Shown in pieces: positions 1 to 11,159 of a stretch of DNA of 64,000 bases (position 1 is the first letter of the stretch; every line of letters begins with the position of its first letter). The stretch lies in NCBI GenBank assembly GCA_963682175.1, contig OY821791.1, forward strand, positions 21,976,542 to 22,040,541, in the 5' to 3' direction. Both the position numbers and the translations under genes were made by a program. Source of the stretch: Triglochin maritima. Taxonomy: Eukaryota; Streptophyta; Magnoliopsida; Alismatales; Juncaginaceae. The notes under the pieces are model-generated. The model was given only the letters and a program-made list of their open reading frames with translations. It searched no databases and had not been told where the DNA came from.

Positions 1-192
1 ACAATAAATGCTCACTGGTGGAGTCTTTTATTTTTATATTTTTTTCTTTCTCTTTTACTTTTTTTGTTTTGAAATATAACTACGTACACAAATAAGTTCT
101 CATCTTCATTTGTCAAAGACATCAAATGAGAACCTCAAAAGTGGGTCAATGCACTTGGAATGGGAACATGACACCATGCGGGGCCAAAATAC

Positions 193-761
193 TCAAGTGT
201 GGGACCCCTCACAAAGAGCACAAGATGACAAGAGAGGTTGATGAATTGGATGCAAAAGCATTTGATTCAAAGGATCAAACTGAAATAGCTCGAACCTCTG
301 AAGAGTTTGGGAAATATTGTGCAACGAAGGAAAAGTTTCTCCCGTTGTGGAATTGAAGTTATGATCGTCTATCCAAACTCTCCAACCAACAGGTTGGTAG
401 GTCGGAACGAGGTCAAGAACCTCATTATGCATGTCCGACTCGCCAGGCAAATAGAAGGTGAGTCTCTTACCCAAGGTATCCTCTAAGGAACTCCCAATAC
501 CCTCATTGGGAATGTAGTTGTTTGATGTGTCATCATTTCCAAGTTGATCAGGATCAATAGGAAGAGGCAAACTCTCATCAGGTCGTTTGAAATTAAGGTA
601 CTCGGGAGCTCTTGCTCCACCAGAGGTGAGTCCTTAAGATGCACAACATAAAGATCATGTGGCTCAAGGTCCACGGGACAAAAAGATAAGGCACAATCTT
701 GTGCCGACTCAAAATGAAGCTGGTCCATGTTATTCTCAATTTGAATCGAATCCTCCACCAA
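193..761 (-). pseudogene. Gypsy polyprotein tail, PR-RT linker and first RT block (A1)
   Basis: Two overlapping minus frames (483-761, then 193-570) form one decayed coding stretch. The first contains LSFCPVDLEPHDLYVVHLKD, which aligns with STLCPMAIEPFELHIDSNKD in copy C and so marks the linker after protease. The second contains PVGWRVWIDDHNFNSTTGET. This resembles the first conserved block of Gypsy reverse transcriptase (GWRVCIDYRKLN-type), followed by a degraded FPSLHNISQTLQRF. The remaining RT, including the catalytic YxDD block, is absent; non-coding sequence follows. The RT assignment is inference from pattern. Confidence 0.55.
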
Positions 762-1390
762 GTGATCGTGAATTGGAACCCCAAGTCCCTCAGACTGACT
801 AGGAGTTGACTTTGAAAAATTGTGCTTTGAATTTGTGGATGTGGTGGTGGTTCGATATAAGAAGATAAATCCTCATGTTGACAAGAAAAGCTACCCTCCT
901 CTCGTTCACGTAATTGTTGCGTCATTTGACTCACTTGCATTGCCATATTTTGTATGGACTGTTGACTTGTTTCCATGAACGTAAGGAAAGTTTGTTTCAA
1001 GGAATCAGGTATGTGGTCAATTGTGAGGTTCAAGTCAGAGCTTTGGAAATTTTGGGGTTGGGTATTGATGGGTTGAGAATGAGTCCAATGATTCGGAGTA
1101 GGGTGTTGGTAGAATTCTGGGTATTCGGGAGGAGGATATTGGGGTGGAAATGATGTATAAGAATTCGAATAAGAATTGTCTCCCCATGAATCCATCCCTC
1201 TCGAGTTGTACGCGGATGAATAAGGGTCACATTGAGCATTTTGGGAAAAGGTGTGCTCATACTCGGGCTCTGGGAGAACATAAGGACATTCCCTGAAAAC
1301 ATGACCACTCAACCCGTAATAGTCACACGGTACAACTACAGAAGCTACCAGTGCACTCATGTCATATACTACATGCATGAAAGAGGCCAA
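593..1390 (-). pseudogene. Gypsy gag C-terminal part with damaged zinc knuckle (A1)
   Basis: This frame holds the nucleocapsid end of a Gypsy gag. A knuckle-like motif, CDYYGLSGHVFREC, lies near residues 22-35. The family pattern is C-x2-C-x4-H-x4-C, so the second Cys has become Tyr. A Pro/Tyr/Asn/Gln-rich tract follows (NSYTSFPPQYPPPEYPEF), comparable to the DPYSSSYNPGWRN region of copy B. A helical Gln-rich part comes next, containing TFMETSQQSIQNMAMQVSQM. After about residue 195 the frame slips and the real continuation is in the frame at 483-761. The protease region found in copy B between gag and the tail is not seen here. Role by family knowledge: capsid and nucleocapsid of a cytoplasmic virus-like particle. 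It is non-functional as written. Confidence 0.65.
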
Positions 1391-2747
1391 AGGTTCTTGT
1401 AATGTCTAAGTTTGTTGACCCATATATGATCCAACGTAACTAGATGGTGGTCTAGTAGTTGGTGCCTCTCTCATATTACCCCTATTTGAAGATTGCTCAG
1501 TCACACAATCAAGATTGTCCCAACCATACAGGGTGTCTCTCTGAGGCACCCCCCGGATGCAAGGGTTTGGAGTACCAGGGAGGATAGTCCTGGTCACAAC
1601 AATGATATGGATGGTCGCCCATGTAACCATCCATCTCGCCAAAGAACTCTCGAGTCGACCACTCTCACCACCACGAGGCCAAGCTCGCAAAAAGTGCTTC
1701 ACTCGACCCTAAATGCTAACAGTAAGTGTAAAGGGGAGGAGACTAGAACGTAGAAGCAAGTGAGAAGAAGATCACTCAGAGGAAGGGAAGAATCCCTAAA
1801 AACTAGCATGGGTAAAGGGTGAGGGTAGAAGCCTAGTATAGCAAACACGACTCAAACAAGCTTAAGATAGCTATGGATCCTTACAGCTAGACGACACCTA
1901 ACTGTGAGGTCACACGACCTCAACATGACTCACCTCCCTACAATGAAGACCACAAAGCCCAACAAGTGAGCCAAGATCCGGAGATCTCATCTCTTCTACT
2001 ATCGACAAAGTGGGCAATGCCGATGTGATGGTCGTGACCGGATCACTCTCCTAGTGTGGCCGAGTCCTAGTGGCTAATGTCTACTTGATTTTAGATTAAG
2101 ACTTTACTTGAGTGTGGTTTGTGGGGATAAGGGAGGATTGATGAAATCCCCCACCTTATGTTGAAGACTATAGGTGGTGCCCCTTAAGATGTTTTGAATC
2201 CCGAATCTATGAAGTAACTCACCAATCAAACACTCATCTCACTCTTGTTCCAATGCAATTCCTACTAACTAATGCATGGTCATACAAAATGCATGAATGA
2301 GAGTAGGAAATGCGTACCTCACGCCAACACTCGACAATGAGAAATTAAAGCAAAGGAAAGACAAGATCCGTGCAAGGTCTACAACTTATGCTTGACCTAG
2401 ATGCAAATAATCTAGTCTTTTGCTTTGAGTTTTAAGGTCCAAGTTGTCTTAAATGGGGATTGATTATTGATCTAGGGGAAACTACAAGTCATAACATGAC
2501 AAATTGAGCCCCAAACCTCTATATTGAAACCAGAAACAACCATAAGAAAGTAGAGAGCAAGTTGATCTCACAAGGCCGCCAGTTGGCGGTCCACCACCTT
2601 TGATTGGCATTCTGTTTCACTTTGTTTGCCTCCAAACTTCTCCTGGTACCTCCCCTTAATCCTACAAAGTCCCTGCTATAGCCAAAAACTAAAGAGAAAA
2701 TATTAAACCCACTCAAATCGTCCAAACCAGAGTGTAGACAGAGCACC

Positions 2748-2765
2748 TCCCCAACAATGGTGCCA
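2748..2765 (-). other. Primer binding site of Gypsy A1
   Basis: The minus strand reads TGGCACCATTGTTGGGGA directly inside the LTR edge. It is close to the TGGCGCCGTTGCCGGGG primer site of Tat/Athila Gypsy elements. This fixes the LTR side and shows that transcription runs leftward into 1-2747. Confidence 0.75.
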
Positions 2766-4640
2766 AAAACTTTATTGTATTCGTTTTAATATTATACCGC
2801 AAGTGTACGACGTCAGTGAAGATGCGTCAAGTACGTGTCGTGTCCATGAGGAGGTGTGTCGACTCTGGTTATTCTGAAGGCAAGTGGGAAAAGAGGGCAA
2901 AAAGTTGTGATTACACTTGCTAAACTACAAACTAGCAAGCATCAAACAAGGAAAATGAAAGCGAGGGAAATCGAAAGCAAGATAAAATTAAGGAAAAGAA
3001 ACCCCTAAGGGTTAGAGTGTGCGCACATATGAAGTGAAAAAAGTGATGAGTGACGCATGTAAGCATGTATTTGTGTGTGTCATGTCTGTGTTTTCATGCA
3101 TAGGAAGTGTTTAAAGATGTGGCAAAACCTATCAATCCATTCACACAATGTATCGACAATTACTACTTCATTATCATAAGATTAGGCTCAGCATGAGAAG
3201 TGTCTAAAGATATGACAAGACTCATCAAAAACCATAAACTCATGTGAAGAACAAAGCTAAGCATGGGAGGTGTTGAAATCTCATGACAAAACCCATCAAA
3301 ACAAAATTTCTTCAATCAATCAAGCAAGCAACCACATGAGGAAACTAAGCATATAGCATATTCAAGCAAGCAACACTCAACTAACATATAACATATTCAA
3401 CAGGAAATTTCAGTCAATAAACATTAGGAAACTAAGCATGGGAAGTGTCTAAATCTTATGACAAAACCCATCAAAAATCCCCTAACATGTAGATGATTAA
3501 AATACCTCGAATGAACATACAAACATGCAAGTCTACATAATCAAAAATTCATCAAACACACAAACTTCACAACATATATGTACATTATCTCCACCCCTAA
3601 AGTGGGATGAAACTACTCACTGCTCATTAAGATAAGAAAACAAAACGAAATTAAACTAAGCATGCAAGAACTAAAAGATAAGACAACATTAAAACAAACT
3701 ATGAAAAAATATTATATTTACAAGACTCACATTACAAGTAGCATATTTCTCCACTTGAGTTTTGCTCCAAGGCTTTCTCCAAGTAGAGAGAATGCCACCA
3801 AGCAATGGGTAGTATTAAAAGGGAGGAGGAACAGTTCTATTTATAGTCATAGAAAAAGGTAATAGGGACAATCCCCCGATGTGGGACTCATGAAACATTT
3901 CCAGAATAAACATTAACACATAACCCATATCCGGGAGAAATCGGGTCGGATTATGAGAAAACCGGATCGCGGATTGGCGGTCACTTTTTCCCGGATCCAA
4001 CCCATTTTCGGATATTTTCTTTAATTCTTCAATTCTTCACATGGGGTGCACTCGGATCGGTTATTGGAGTTTAGGCCCGGATCTAATTACCAAAATACTC
4101 CTTATGATGGTATGAAGTTTCTTGGTTTTCTTATTGGTCCTTTTGGTTTACATCCGGGTCCTTCCCTCTTGCATATCAGTCTATAAGTCTCACAATTCAG
4201 TACGTTTTCTTGATTTTCAGGTCGTTTTTGTGTCTCTTCTTCTCACTTGTTTTATTCCTGAAACTTAAACATAAAACTCATTACGTAGCATTGCTTATGT
4301 TAAAAATAGAGGATATAAGACACAAATATATTCATGATATAATGTCAATCACATGTCTGGGCATGAATCTAATTGCTAAAATATTCCTCATGATGGTGTT
4401 GAGTTTCTCGATTTGCTAATTTGTCCTCTTGGCTTGCATCCAGGTTCTTCCCTCCTGTAGATCAGTCCATAAGTCTCACGAATCAGTCCTTTTCTCACGT
4501 TTTGGTCCTTTTTGTGTCTCTTCGTCTCAAACAAGTTTATTCCTGAAACTTAAACATAAAACTCGTTACATAGAATTTCTTAGGTTCAAAATAGAGAGTG
4601 TAAGACATGAATAGGTGTATGATATGATATTAATCAAATA
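2766..4640 (-). repeat. Gypsy LTR (A), about 1.9 kb, minus orientation
   Basis: The left edge is set by the primer site. The right edge lies next to a purine tract (4641-4655) followed by the family phrase for 'gggactagcaaaa'. Homology to the LTRs at 15165-16385 and 55980-57330 covers most of the length. The minus strand has a promoter-like block at about 3840-3900: AGTCCCACATCGGGGGATTG followed by a CTATAAATAG TATA box. Unusually, Gypsy internal sequence lies on both sides in the same orientation. The LTR therefore serves as 3' end for copy A2 (right) and 5' end for copy A1 (left). Exact termini are uncertain by about 10 bases. Confidence 0.75.
3840..3900 (-). promoter_or_regulatory. LTR promoter core (A)
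   Basis: On the minus strand the motif AGTCCCACATCGGGGGATTG is followed about 20 bases later by CTATAAATAG. The same pair is present at 15850-15920 (minus) and 56430-56475 (plus), so it is conserved in three LTR copies and probably marks the U3/R promoter. Confidence 0.55.
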
Positions 4641-4655
4641 CCCTCACACTTACCT
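4641..4655 (-). other. Polypurine tract beside LTR A
   Basis: The minus strand reads AGGTAAGTGTGAGGG before the LTR start TATTTGATT. The equivalent in copy C is TAGGTGTGGGGG at 55966-55977. This is the plus-strand primer position expected for a 3' LTR. Confidence 0.55.
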
Positions 4656-6120
4656 TTTGCTAGTCCCGATCAAAATAAAGAAAGAGAAAAACGAAAGAAA
4701 GGAAAAACATACGAAAAATAGGGAAATCCTAACTCACTTTCGTAGGAATGACGGTTGCCCTTAGCATGTGCAACAAGCCGTTAAACGTCCTTGTTGCCAA
4801 GAAGGAGGAGTGGTGTCTCCTAAGGGTTTTCAGCAGATATACCCATAAAATCCGAACTTTGATGTATTATTCAATTTAGCAACATGACCCGATGGACTCA
4901 TCTTTGTTGATCATTATATACGGTAATACTACGGGCCGACTTTATATAGGTATTTAGTCCACACACCTAGCCTAATGAACCATTCGTGCAAGTTAATTAA
5001 GGAGATAAGTGAAAGACAAGGGCAACCTACATGCTCATGTGATACAAAGTGTAAAGTCCATTAAGGTTCTTATTTGCATTACCATTTCTTTTTCTTTTTG
5101 TTCTTCTCTTCTTCTTTTTTCATTTCTTTTTTACTAACTGGTGTGTAATTCTCCTAGGGTCAAGTTTCGTGCATCATTGCCTATGAGGATTTACACTATC
5201 ACGTACACCTTTCCCCACATCTACACATAGGGCGATCCATACCACTCGTGTAACGAGAGTTCTGTCGGTGCATCCGAAGTTAGATGACTCGAAAGCACTA
5301 GGCATTAAGTCCCCTCGGACTTAATTTCCCGAGTGGTAGGAGCCGTGCGATAAGAGAGAACACCCTACCCACTTATTTATTATCTACACATGAACCAAAA
5401 TCCCTACACTTACGGTTTAACAAAATGAGTTTAAAGGTCCCTGACTACGACAAACTTCCTTATACTAACAGACACGAATTATTTGACTCACTATGTTCAG
5501 GGTGGACTTATTTATTTTTTTGAGTACTGAAACCCGATGATTACTCTCCCCCTGAGGGAAAACCGGGGTGCATCCATATGACTAGATAAGACCTAAAGCC
5601 GGTGTAGTAGATATCGTAATGCATCATGTTCAACTCAATTTTGGGAGCTTCCTTTTTTACTTTGCCTCTCAACGGTTTTGCACATGCTAAACACACGCAA
5701 AACCCAAAATAACCTTTTATTTTGCAAACACATGGAGATTTTGAAAGAAATTTGATAATTAAAGCACTAGGCAAGCAAAAGAAGGCAAGTCACCCAAGTA
5801 TCACGGCAAACAGATATATCGATATTAAATGCAGCAAACTCACATGACCCTAACAATACAAACAAAAGAAAAGAAAAAAGACTCGACTATGTACACACGT
5901 AAAACACCCCCACACTTACTTCATGCATTGTCCTCAATGAATGTGAGCATGATACTACATGGATTTATGCATGAAAAAAAGATCTCACCAACGTGAAGTG
6001 GAAAGGGAAGTGCATGGTTATGTTGATGGACCCAAACCCAAATTCCTCTCAAAACCTGTGAAATACTAAAGAAGGGAGATAAATACGTGAAATAAATGAG
6101 ACCCAAAATCACAAGTGTTG
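4656..6120 (-). mobile_element. Gypsy copy A2, conserved 3' non-coding region
   Basis: There is no open frame of coding quality in either direction, yet the block aligns along its length with 16386-16771 plus 20497-21690 (copy B) and, inverted, with 54386-55979 (copy C). Shared landmarks include a cytosine-rich phrase near 5545-5575, the phrase for 'caaaaccgttgagaggcaaa' near 5665-5690, and a 120-base stretch at 5220-5345 with very few differences among copies. It lies between the polyprotein tail and the polypurine tract, where RT, RNase H and integrase would sit in an autonomous Gypsy element. Confidence 0.65.
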
Positions 6121-6122
6121 GG

Positions 6123-6489
6123 TCAATACACTTGGAATGGGACCATGACACCACGCGGGGCCAAAATACTCATGCGTGCCCCCTCACAAAATGCACAAGA
6201 TGGAAGGAGAGGTTCATGAATTAGATGCAAAGGCGTCTGATTCAAAGGATCAAACTGAAATAGCTCAAACCACTCAAGAGTTTGGGAAATATTGCGCAAC
6301 GGAAGAAGAATTTCCCCCATTACGGTACTGAAGTTATGATAGTCAATCAAAACTCTCCAACCAACAGGTTGGTGCACCAGAACGAGGCCAACAACCTCAT
6401 TATCCTTGCCCGACGCACCAGGCGAACAGAAAGTGGGTCTCTTACCCAAGGTATGCTCTAAGGAATTCCCAATACCCTTATTGGCAATG
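6123..6489 (-). pseudogene. Gypsy polyprotein tail (A2)
   Basis: A minus-strand remnant of the same tail as 193-570. It keeps LGKRPTFCSPGASGKDNEVV and HQPVGWRVLIDYHNFSTV, the latter resembling the first RT block, then FELFQFDPLNQTPLHLIHEP. It is cut at about 6490, where a LINE-derived sequence abuts. Only about 120 residues remain, and no protease or gag of this copy is present on the right. Confidence 0.55.
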
Positions 6490-7590
6490 AAGTTTCCTTG
6501 TCCCTCGAACTTTCCTGATTCGGCACCTCAGCAACCATGGGCACTTTCCCCTCCCTCCTTCCCAGTTGGTCAACTCCGACCTCCCTCTTCGGCGATGTCC
6601 GACCAGAATCAGCTCATGAACTCCTATGTTCTGCTGCACAACTTGTCACTCTTGCGAATTTTCTTTTATGTGCTGCGGGTTGGACTTTGGTGCAGTTGGG
6701 CAGTGCGACTCTGGGTGACCAAAGGAAGCACAAGTAGTGCAAGACAGCGGTTTCCACTCATATTCAACAACAAGCTCATCTTCCCGGCCCTCCTCATTGG
6801 GGATAGTGATCACAGATGGAAAGGAGAACCCCACCATAATTTCCACGCAGACCTTGGCAAAAGTAAGCTTCCGACATTCGGTAGTATTCTCATCCATGTA
6901 TAGTGGCATGACAATGACACTTGTTGTAACCTCCAGAATAGTTGGTGACCAAAAATGTAGATCAATGTCCGGAAACCGCACCCATATTGGCATGGAGGCC
7001 ACCTTCTTCCTCTCAAAATGAAACACAAATGTCCATTCTTGTAGCCCCAATGGTGATCAACTATAAAACCATGGGCCACCCTTCAAAGCATGCTTCTTGT
7101 CCTCCCCAAGCATGAATCTAAAAATAATAAAATTACTATTATGCCACAACGCTTCTAAATGGCCTGAAATCTTCCATAACTTTTTAAGGTGCATAACCAA
7201 AGTAGGTAGGTCCATAACTTGAAATCCATGAAATACCCAACCATCACGTTCGCCCACTTCTTTGCATCTCATCTACAAACTTGCTAGAGTATACCCCGAC
7301 CCTCTTCCCGGTAGCCTCCATTGGGGGGACGAAGTGTAGTGTAGTAGCCACGTGAGTTGTTGTGAGGAAAAGATCAGCCCATGCGCGCGACCCCCCACAA
7401 GTGCATCTTGTTGGCATCAAGCTGCTGGCTTGGACCTTGAATGGGAGGCAATTTGCCTCCAAGAGCCTTGACTTGTCATCTCCACGGCGAGAGAATCAAG
7501 TGGGAATCCTTCCAACGAACGAAATAGATACATTTAGGAGAAAAGATGATGGAGGACGGTGGAGGCGACTAGGGAATCCCTAGGATTGTC
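6490..7590 (-). pseudogene. LINE ORF1 fragment (DUF4283 plus CCHC)
   Basis: Minus-strand frames at 7244-7462, 7057-7272 and 6646-7050 are one broken ORF1-type protein. The N-terminal part has LHFVPPMEATGKRVGVYSS. The middle has WVFHGFQVMDLP and FMLGEDKKHALKGGPWF, the DUF4283 core. The C-terminal part has PIWVRFPDIDLHFWSP, VCVEIMVGFSFP, VEYEWKP, then an intact CCHC knuckle CTTCASFGHPESHC. These are hallmarks of ORF1 in plant L1-like LINEs, an RNA-binding protein of the retrotransposition particle. At least two frameshifts or stops separate the pieces. No ORF2 (endonuclease/RT) or poly-A tail follows, so this is an internal fragment. Confidence 0.7.
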
Positions 7591-7639
7591 AGAGCCCCAT
7601 GCATTTTCTTTCTAGTTTCCTATAAAAACTAACCTACTC

Positions 7640-8072
7640 TAATGGTGGAAGTGGAGAAGTTCCTTTTAGACCCTTCCCATGCTTGTTTAGGTTCTTAATA
7701 ACCAACTTGTTTATGCTCATGTTAATCAACTAGGTAAGTGATTAGAATGATAGGTTTTGCCACAACCATTAGTAACTTCCTATGCATGAAAACACAATCT
7801 ATGCCATATTGAATGCATTCTTCACCACCTTATTACATGTGTACACACACTCCACCCGTTAGGAATTTTCTTTACTGAATTTCATCTTTCCTTGTCAGTT
7901 GTTTAGTTTAGTTTAATTGTTAATTCACTCATATTTTAGGGTAGTTAGTTAGCATAATACACTCATTCTCCTCTCCTTTCCCACTCGAGTATGGTTGGAA
8001 CAACAACACTCTTCACCGACGTCGTATTTGCCACCTCTTCACCGACGCCGTGCACTTGCGGTTATTAAAAGG
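7640..8072 (+). repeat. Gypsy LTR fragment, plus orientation
   Basis: This aligns with the 3' part of the copy C LTR (about 56880-57325). Both share 'catgcttgtttaggttct', 'ttaatcaactaggt', 'acttcctatgcatga' and the end 'gccgtgcacttgcgg'. It is opposite in orientation to copies A1/A2 and ends at a scrap of Copia-1 LTR. The 5' part is missing. Confidence 0.65.
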
Positions 8073-8284
8073 ATCAATCAATGTCCCATGTTAATCAACA
8101 TGATTATGAATTACTTTTGAATTATGTAAACCATTATCTTTTAGTGATCTACGGTTAATGATGAAGAGCCTCTTCCTTAACTCTTCTAAAAGACGAATAC
8201 ATTAATCAAGGAACAAAATGTTTAGACATTTAATTCATAATAAAAACATATAAAATAAAACTTTTAGAACACACGTTCCTTTCA
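8073..8284 (-). repeat. Copia-1 LTR terminal fragment
   Basis: The sequence from 'caatgtcccatgttaatc' to 'acgttcctttca' matches the right-hand end of the full Copia-1 LTRs (40020-40226 and 47755-47962) with scattered differences. Only about 210 bases are left. The outer terminus TGAAAGG on the minus strand is preserved at 8284. Confidence 0.65.
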
Positions 8285-8368
8285 CTTTCTTCTCAAAGGA
8301 CACTTATGTCCCTCAACGCAGGAGTCTGTTAAAGCATTGGTTTGTCTTTTAAAGGGCAATTATGTAAA

Positions 8369-8392
8369 TTAAAGGACACGTATGTCCTTTAA
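8369..8392. repeat. Perfect 10-bp-arm inverted repeat
   Basis: TTAAAGGACA and TGTCCTTTAA are separated by the four bases CGTA. A weaker version (AAAGGACA/TGTCC) lies at about 8294-8310. Both are in the presumed 3' subterminal region of CACTA-D, where short inverted motifs would be usual. Confidence 0.5.
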
Positions 8393-8584
8393 AGGGAATA
8401 AAGAAAAGGGACACGTCACGACATATTATAAACCGACGTGTTATATTTTCAAATTGATTTCTGGGAAAAAATATGTTTTCTTATAAATATCTCAAGAATT
8501 AAATAACAAGAATACACACAATGTACATTGTAAGCTGGGTCAGTTCATAAACATAATTAACATAAAATAATAAAAACTAGGTTA

Positions 8585-10705
8585 AATTTTTTTTCTTGCA
8601 TTTTTTGTTATCAGGACCTTCAATCCATATTCCTTCATTATAATCCTCCCAAATAAGTAATTTATCAAAATTTCTATCATCATCATAATCTGGCTTCAAT
8701 TCAGGCACTTGTGTTGAAAATGGGGGAATTTCTTCAATATCATTGATATCCTCTTGAGAAATAATCTATCGTTTTCCTTCAAAAATGACCAACTAGTGAT
8801 TATCACAGGGGTCTGCTACATAAAAAAACTGTTTTGCTTGAGATGCCAAAATAAAAGGTGCTTCCTTGAATCGTTGTTTGTTAAGGTTCACCAAAGTAAA
8901 TCCCAACTCATCCACCCGAAGGTCGTTGCTATTGTCCACCTACTTGCATTTAAATACTGCCACATCAAATTGGGTGTAGTTCAACACCCATATATCTTCA
9001 ATTTGACCATAGTATGACATCTTTGCATATATATGATTTTTATCTTTCAAACTAGAGATATACAAAGTTTGAATAACTAAACTAACCCCAATGTTTTGCA
9101 TTGTGCTTTTGTCTTCCATTTTGGTGTAAAGCGTATAAATTGATATTGTAACCAATATAAGATGTTACGATAGGATTAGGCATATAGGCCAACCACTTCA
9201 AATTCTTCGAGTCATTACGGTGGTACATCGTTTTCTTGAACGAGTCAACAAAAGTTTTGTTGTGAGCATTAACTATTTGTTGATCATTCCATGTATGATG
9301 GTTTTCATTCAGTAGGTATATGAGCCCTTTCAGAAAAGTTTGTACTATGTTAGAATTGCACAACACATAAAAATACGCCTCAGAGAGATCCTCACCCTCT
9401 GGACTTATCAACTTTGCACAACGTGTATTTGTACCACCAACCCTGTCTTCGTGACGATTATTATGAAGGCCACCACTTTTTGTATGAGTTAGGTACTCAT
9501 TACAAAACTCAATAACCTTCTAGGCTATGTAGCCTTCAACAATGTTGGCATCGAGCCTCTGTCGATTGTTACAATAAACCTTCAGCACACCCATGTACTG
9601 CTCGAAAGGACACATCCACCTCAGAAATATTGGTCCAGCTAATTCAATTTCTCGGACTAGATGAACCACCCACCAAATGCACTGTGGTGTCAAAAACTGA
9701 TGGGGGAAAGTACATTTCCAACTACTTTATTGTAACAACCATTGCATGATGCTACTTATTCAAGTAGTTTGGATCAAGCACTTTGTTGCAAATCTTGTTT
9801 TGGACCCGAAGTCGTTAACGACAACATCATGTATCTACATTTCAGGCTTAACCACAGTGAGAGATTGTAAATAACAAGCAAATAGGTCATGAACTATGAA
9901 GGCTAGCCTAAAACTACCACAAGGATTGATTCCATCAGTACACAGACCAAGTCTTAGGTTTCTTGATTCCTGACCAAATAATGGCAAGTCAGAAGTACTT
10001 TTCTTCCACTGGGGAGAATTTGCAGGATGCCGAAGCAACATGCAAACAAATGCTTCAACCTTTGAATTATCGGAAAAACAAGACAATAATGCAGGTCCTC
10101 AGAGTCACCCATATAGAGTATACAATTATTAGGACATGCATGTATTTTCCTATACTACATCCCCATGGGACACAATATCTTTTTAGCCTCATAAGTATGA
10201 TCTAGAAGTCTGTTGCTCTCTAGAAGAATCTATTTCAACAACTTCAGCAATGCAGAGAAACTGACATCACTCCAACCGTTTGTGGCTTTCAAGGTATATA
10301 ACTTTAAAAGGTCAGATAACCTACTGAATTTGGTGTAACCTGGATACAAAGATTTAGCATTGTCAGACAATAGACTACCAAGTACTTCAGGTTTAACACA
10401 ATAATTATTGGCAACATCTCATATCATATCCTCTAACCGGTCAGTATGATCACCATCTTCTTTGTGTTTCTTTCATTTTCACTGTCCCATATCCAACGAG
10501 TATATCCTTCGTCAAAAACTTTCTCGAACAAATGAGTTTTTATCTCTTTTACATCTTGTAAGAACATGCTAAAACAACTCCTACATGGACATAAGACCGT
10601 TTCCTCATTTCTAGTATGCATTGTTCAGGGAAAATTGTAGAAATTCATCAACCCAACCTCATACACATCACTCAATCGACTAGCAAAAATCCATTTTCGA
10701 TCCAT
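8585..10705 (-). pseudogene. TNP2-type CACTA transposase, internally deleted (D)
   Basis: Translation starts at the ATG complementary to 10703-10705 (MDRKWIFASRL). Order of remnants: transposase-associated domain at 10433-10705 with VLCPCRSC and YTRWIWDSEN; TNP2 N-terminal half at 9835-10432 with LYPGYTKFSRL, LKATNGWSDVSF, YEAKKILCPMGM, IHACPNNCILY and RNLRLGLCTDGINP; DUF4218 at about 9540-9800 with VHLVREIELAGPIFLRWM; DUF4216 at about 8830-9155 with YYGQIEDIWVLNY and FDVAVFKCK, then IPPFSTQVPEL. By family knowledge, TNP2 binds element ends and cuts DNA in the nucleus. The segment between the GINP block and DUF4218 is missing. Several stops (for example after YNFP) and frameshifts show it is dead. 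Confidence 0.8.
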
Positions 10706-11159
10706 AATTTTCTACACATGAAGAGGAATAATCTCAATGTAAAGATAGATAGATATAAAATTTGATTCTTAGGCCTCTTAAAGTTTAAATTTTGAGTCCA
10801 TAAATTACCATTCCATCATAAATTTCAAACAAACAAAACTTTGATATATGCTCCTTGGGAACTAAGTAAAATGACTTAGAGTAATTAAATTTCCTTTAAA
10901 AAATGGAAGCATTGATCGAACCAGCGTGAGCTAGTGCTGGATGTAAAAAAGATGGTCACGGTTTGTCGATCTGAACGGGCTGATTGGCCGGGTAGAGCTG
11001 ACAAAATGGAGGGGTGCTTGGTCAAGTGGAGCTAACAAGGGGAATGGGGAAAGAAAATGGGGTTTGCGTGCCTAGCTTGTAATTTTGTTTGTCATTGTGC
11101 TTGTGATTTTGGGTTGAATATTAAATATGACAACATAATATTAGAATTTACTAAAAAAA

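Larger units (their letters stand above)
1..2747 (-). mobile_element. Gypsy copy A1, internal region (runs off left edge)
   Basis: This is the internal part of a Tat/Athila-like Gypsy element read on the minus strand. It starts at the primer site at 2748-2765 and continues out of the window at base 1. From 2747 down to about 1800 it is a non-coding leader, then come gag and a polyprotein tail. The stretch 1800-2050 matches the leader of copy B at 24870-25022, including the phrase for 'agctagacgacacctaact', so the two are the same family. The AT-rich end at 1-110 matches 21560-21660 in copy B. No RT, RNase H or integrase motif is visible beyond a possible first RT block. Confidence 0.75.

Noticed and set aside
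1406..1702. Short minus frame upstream of gag A1
   Set aside because: It may contain gag-derived pieces, but I cannot align it to copy B with confidence, so it is not listed as a separate gene.
6406..6903. 165-codon plus-strand frame
   Set aside because: It is the antisense of the LINE ORF1 fragment, whose minus-strand motifs (DUF4283, CCHC) are clear.
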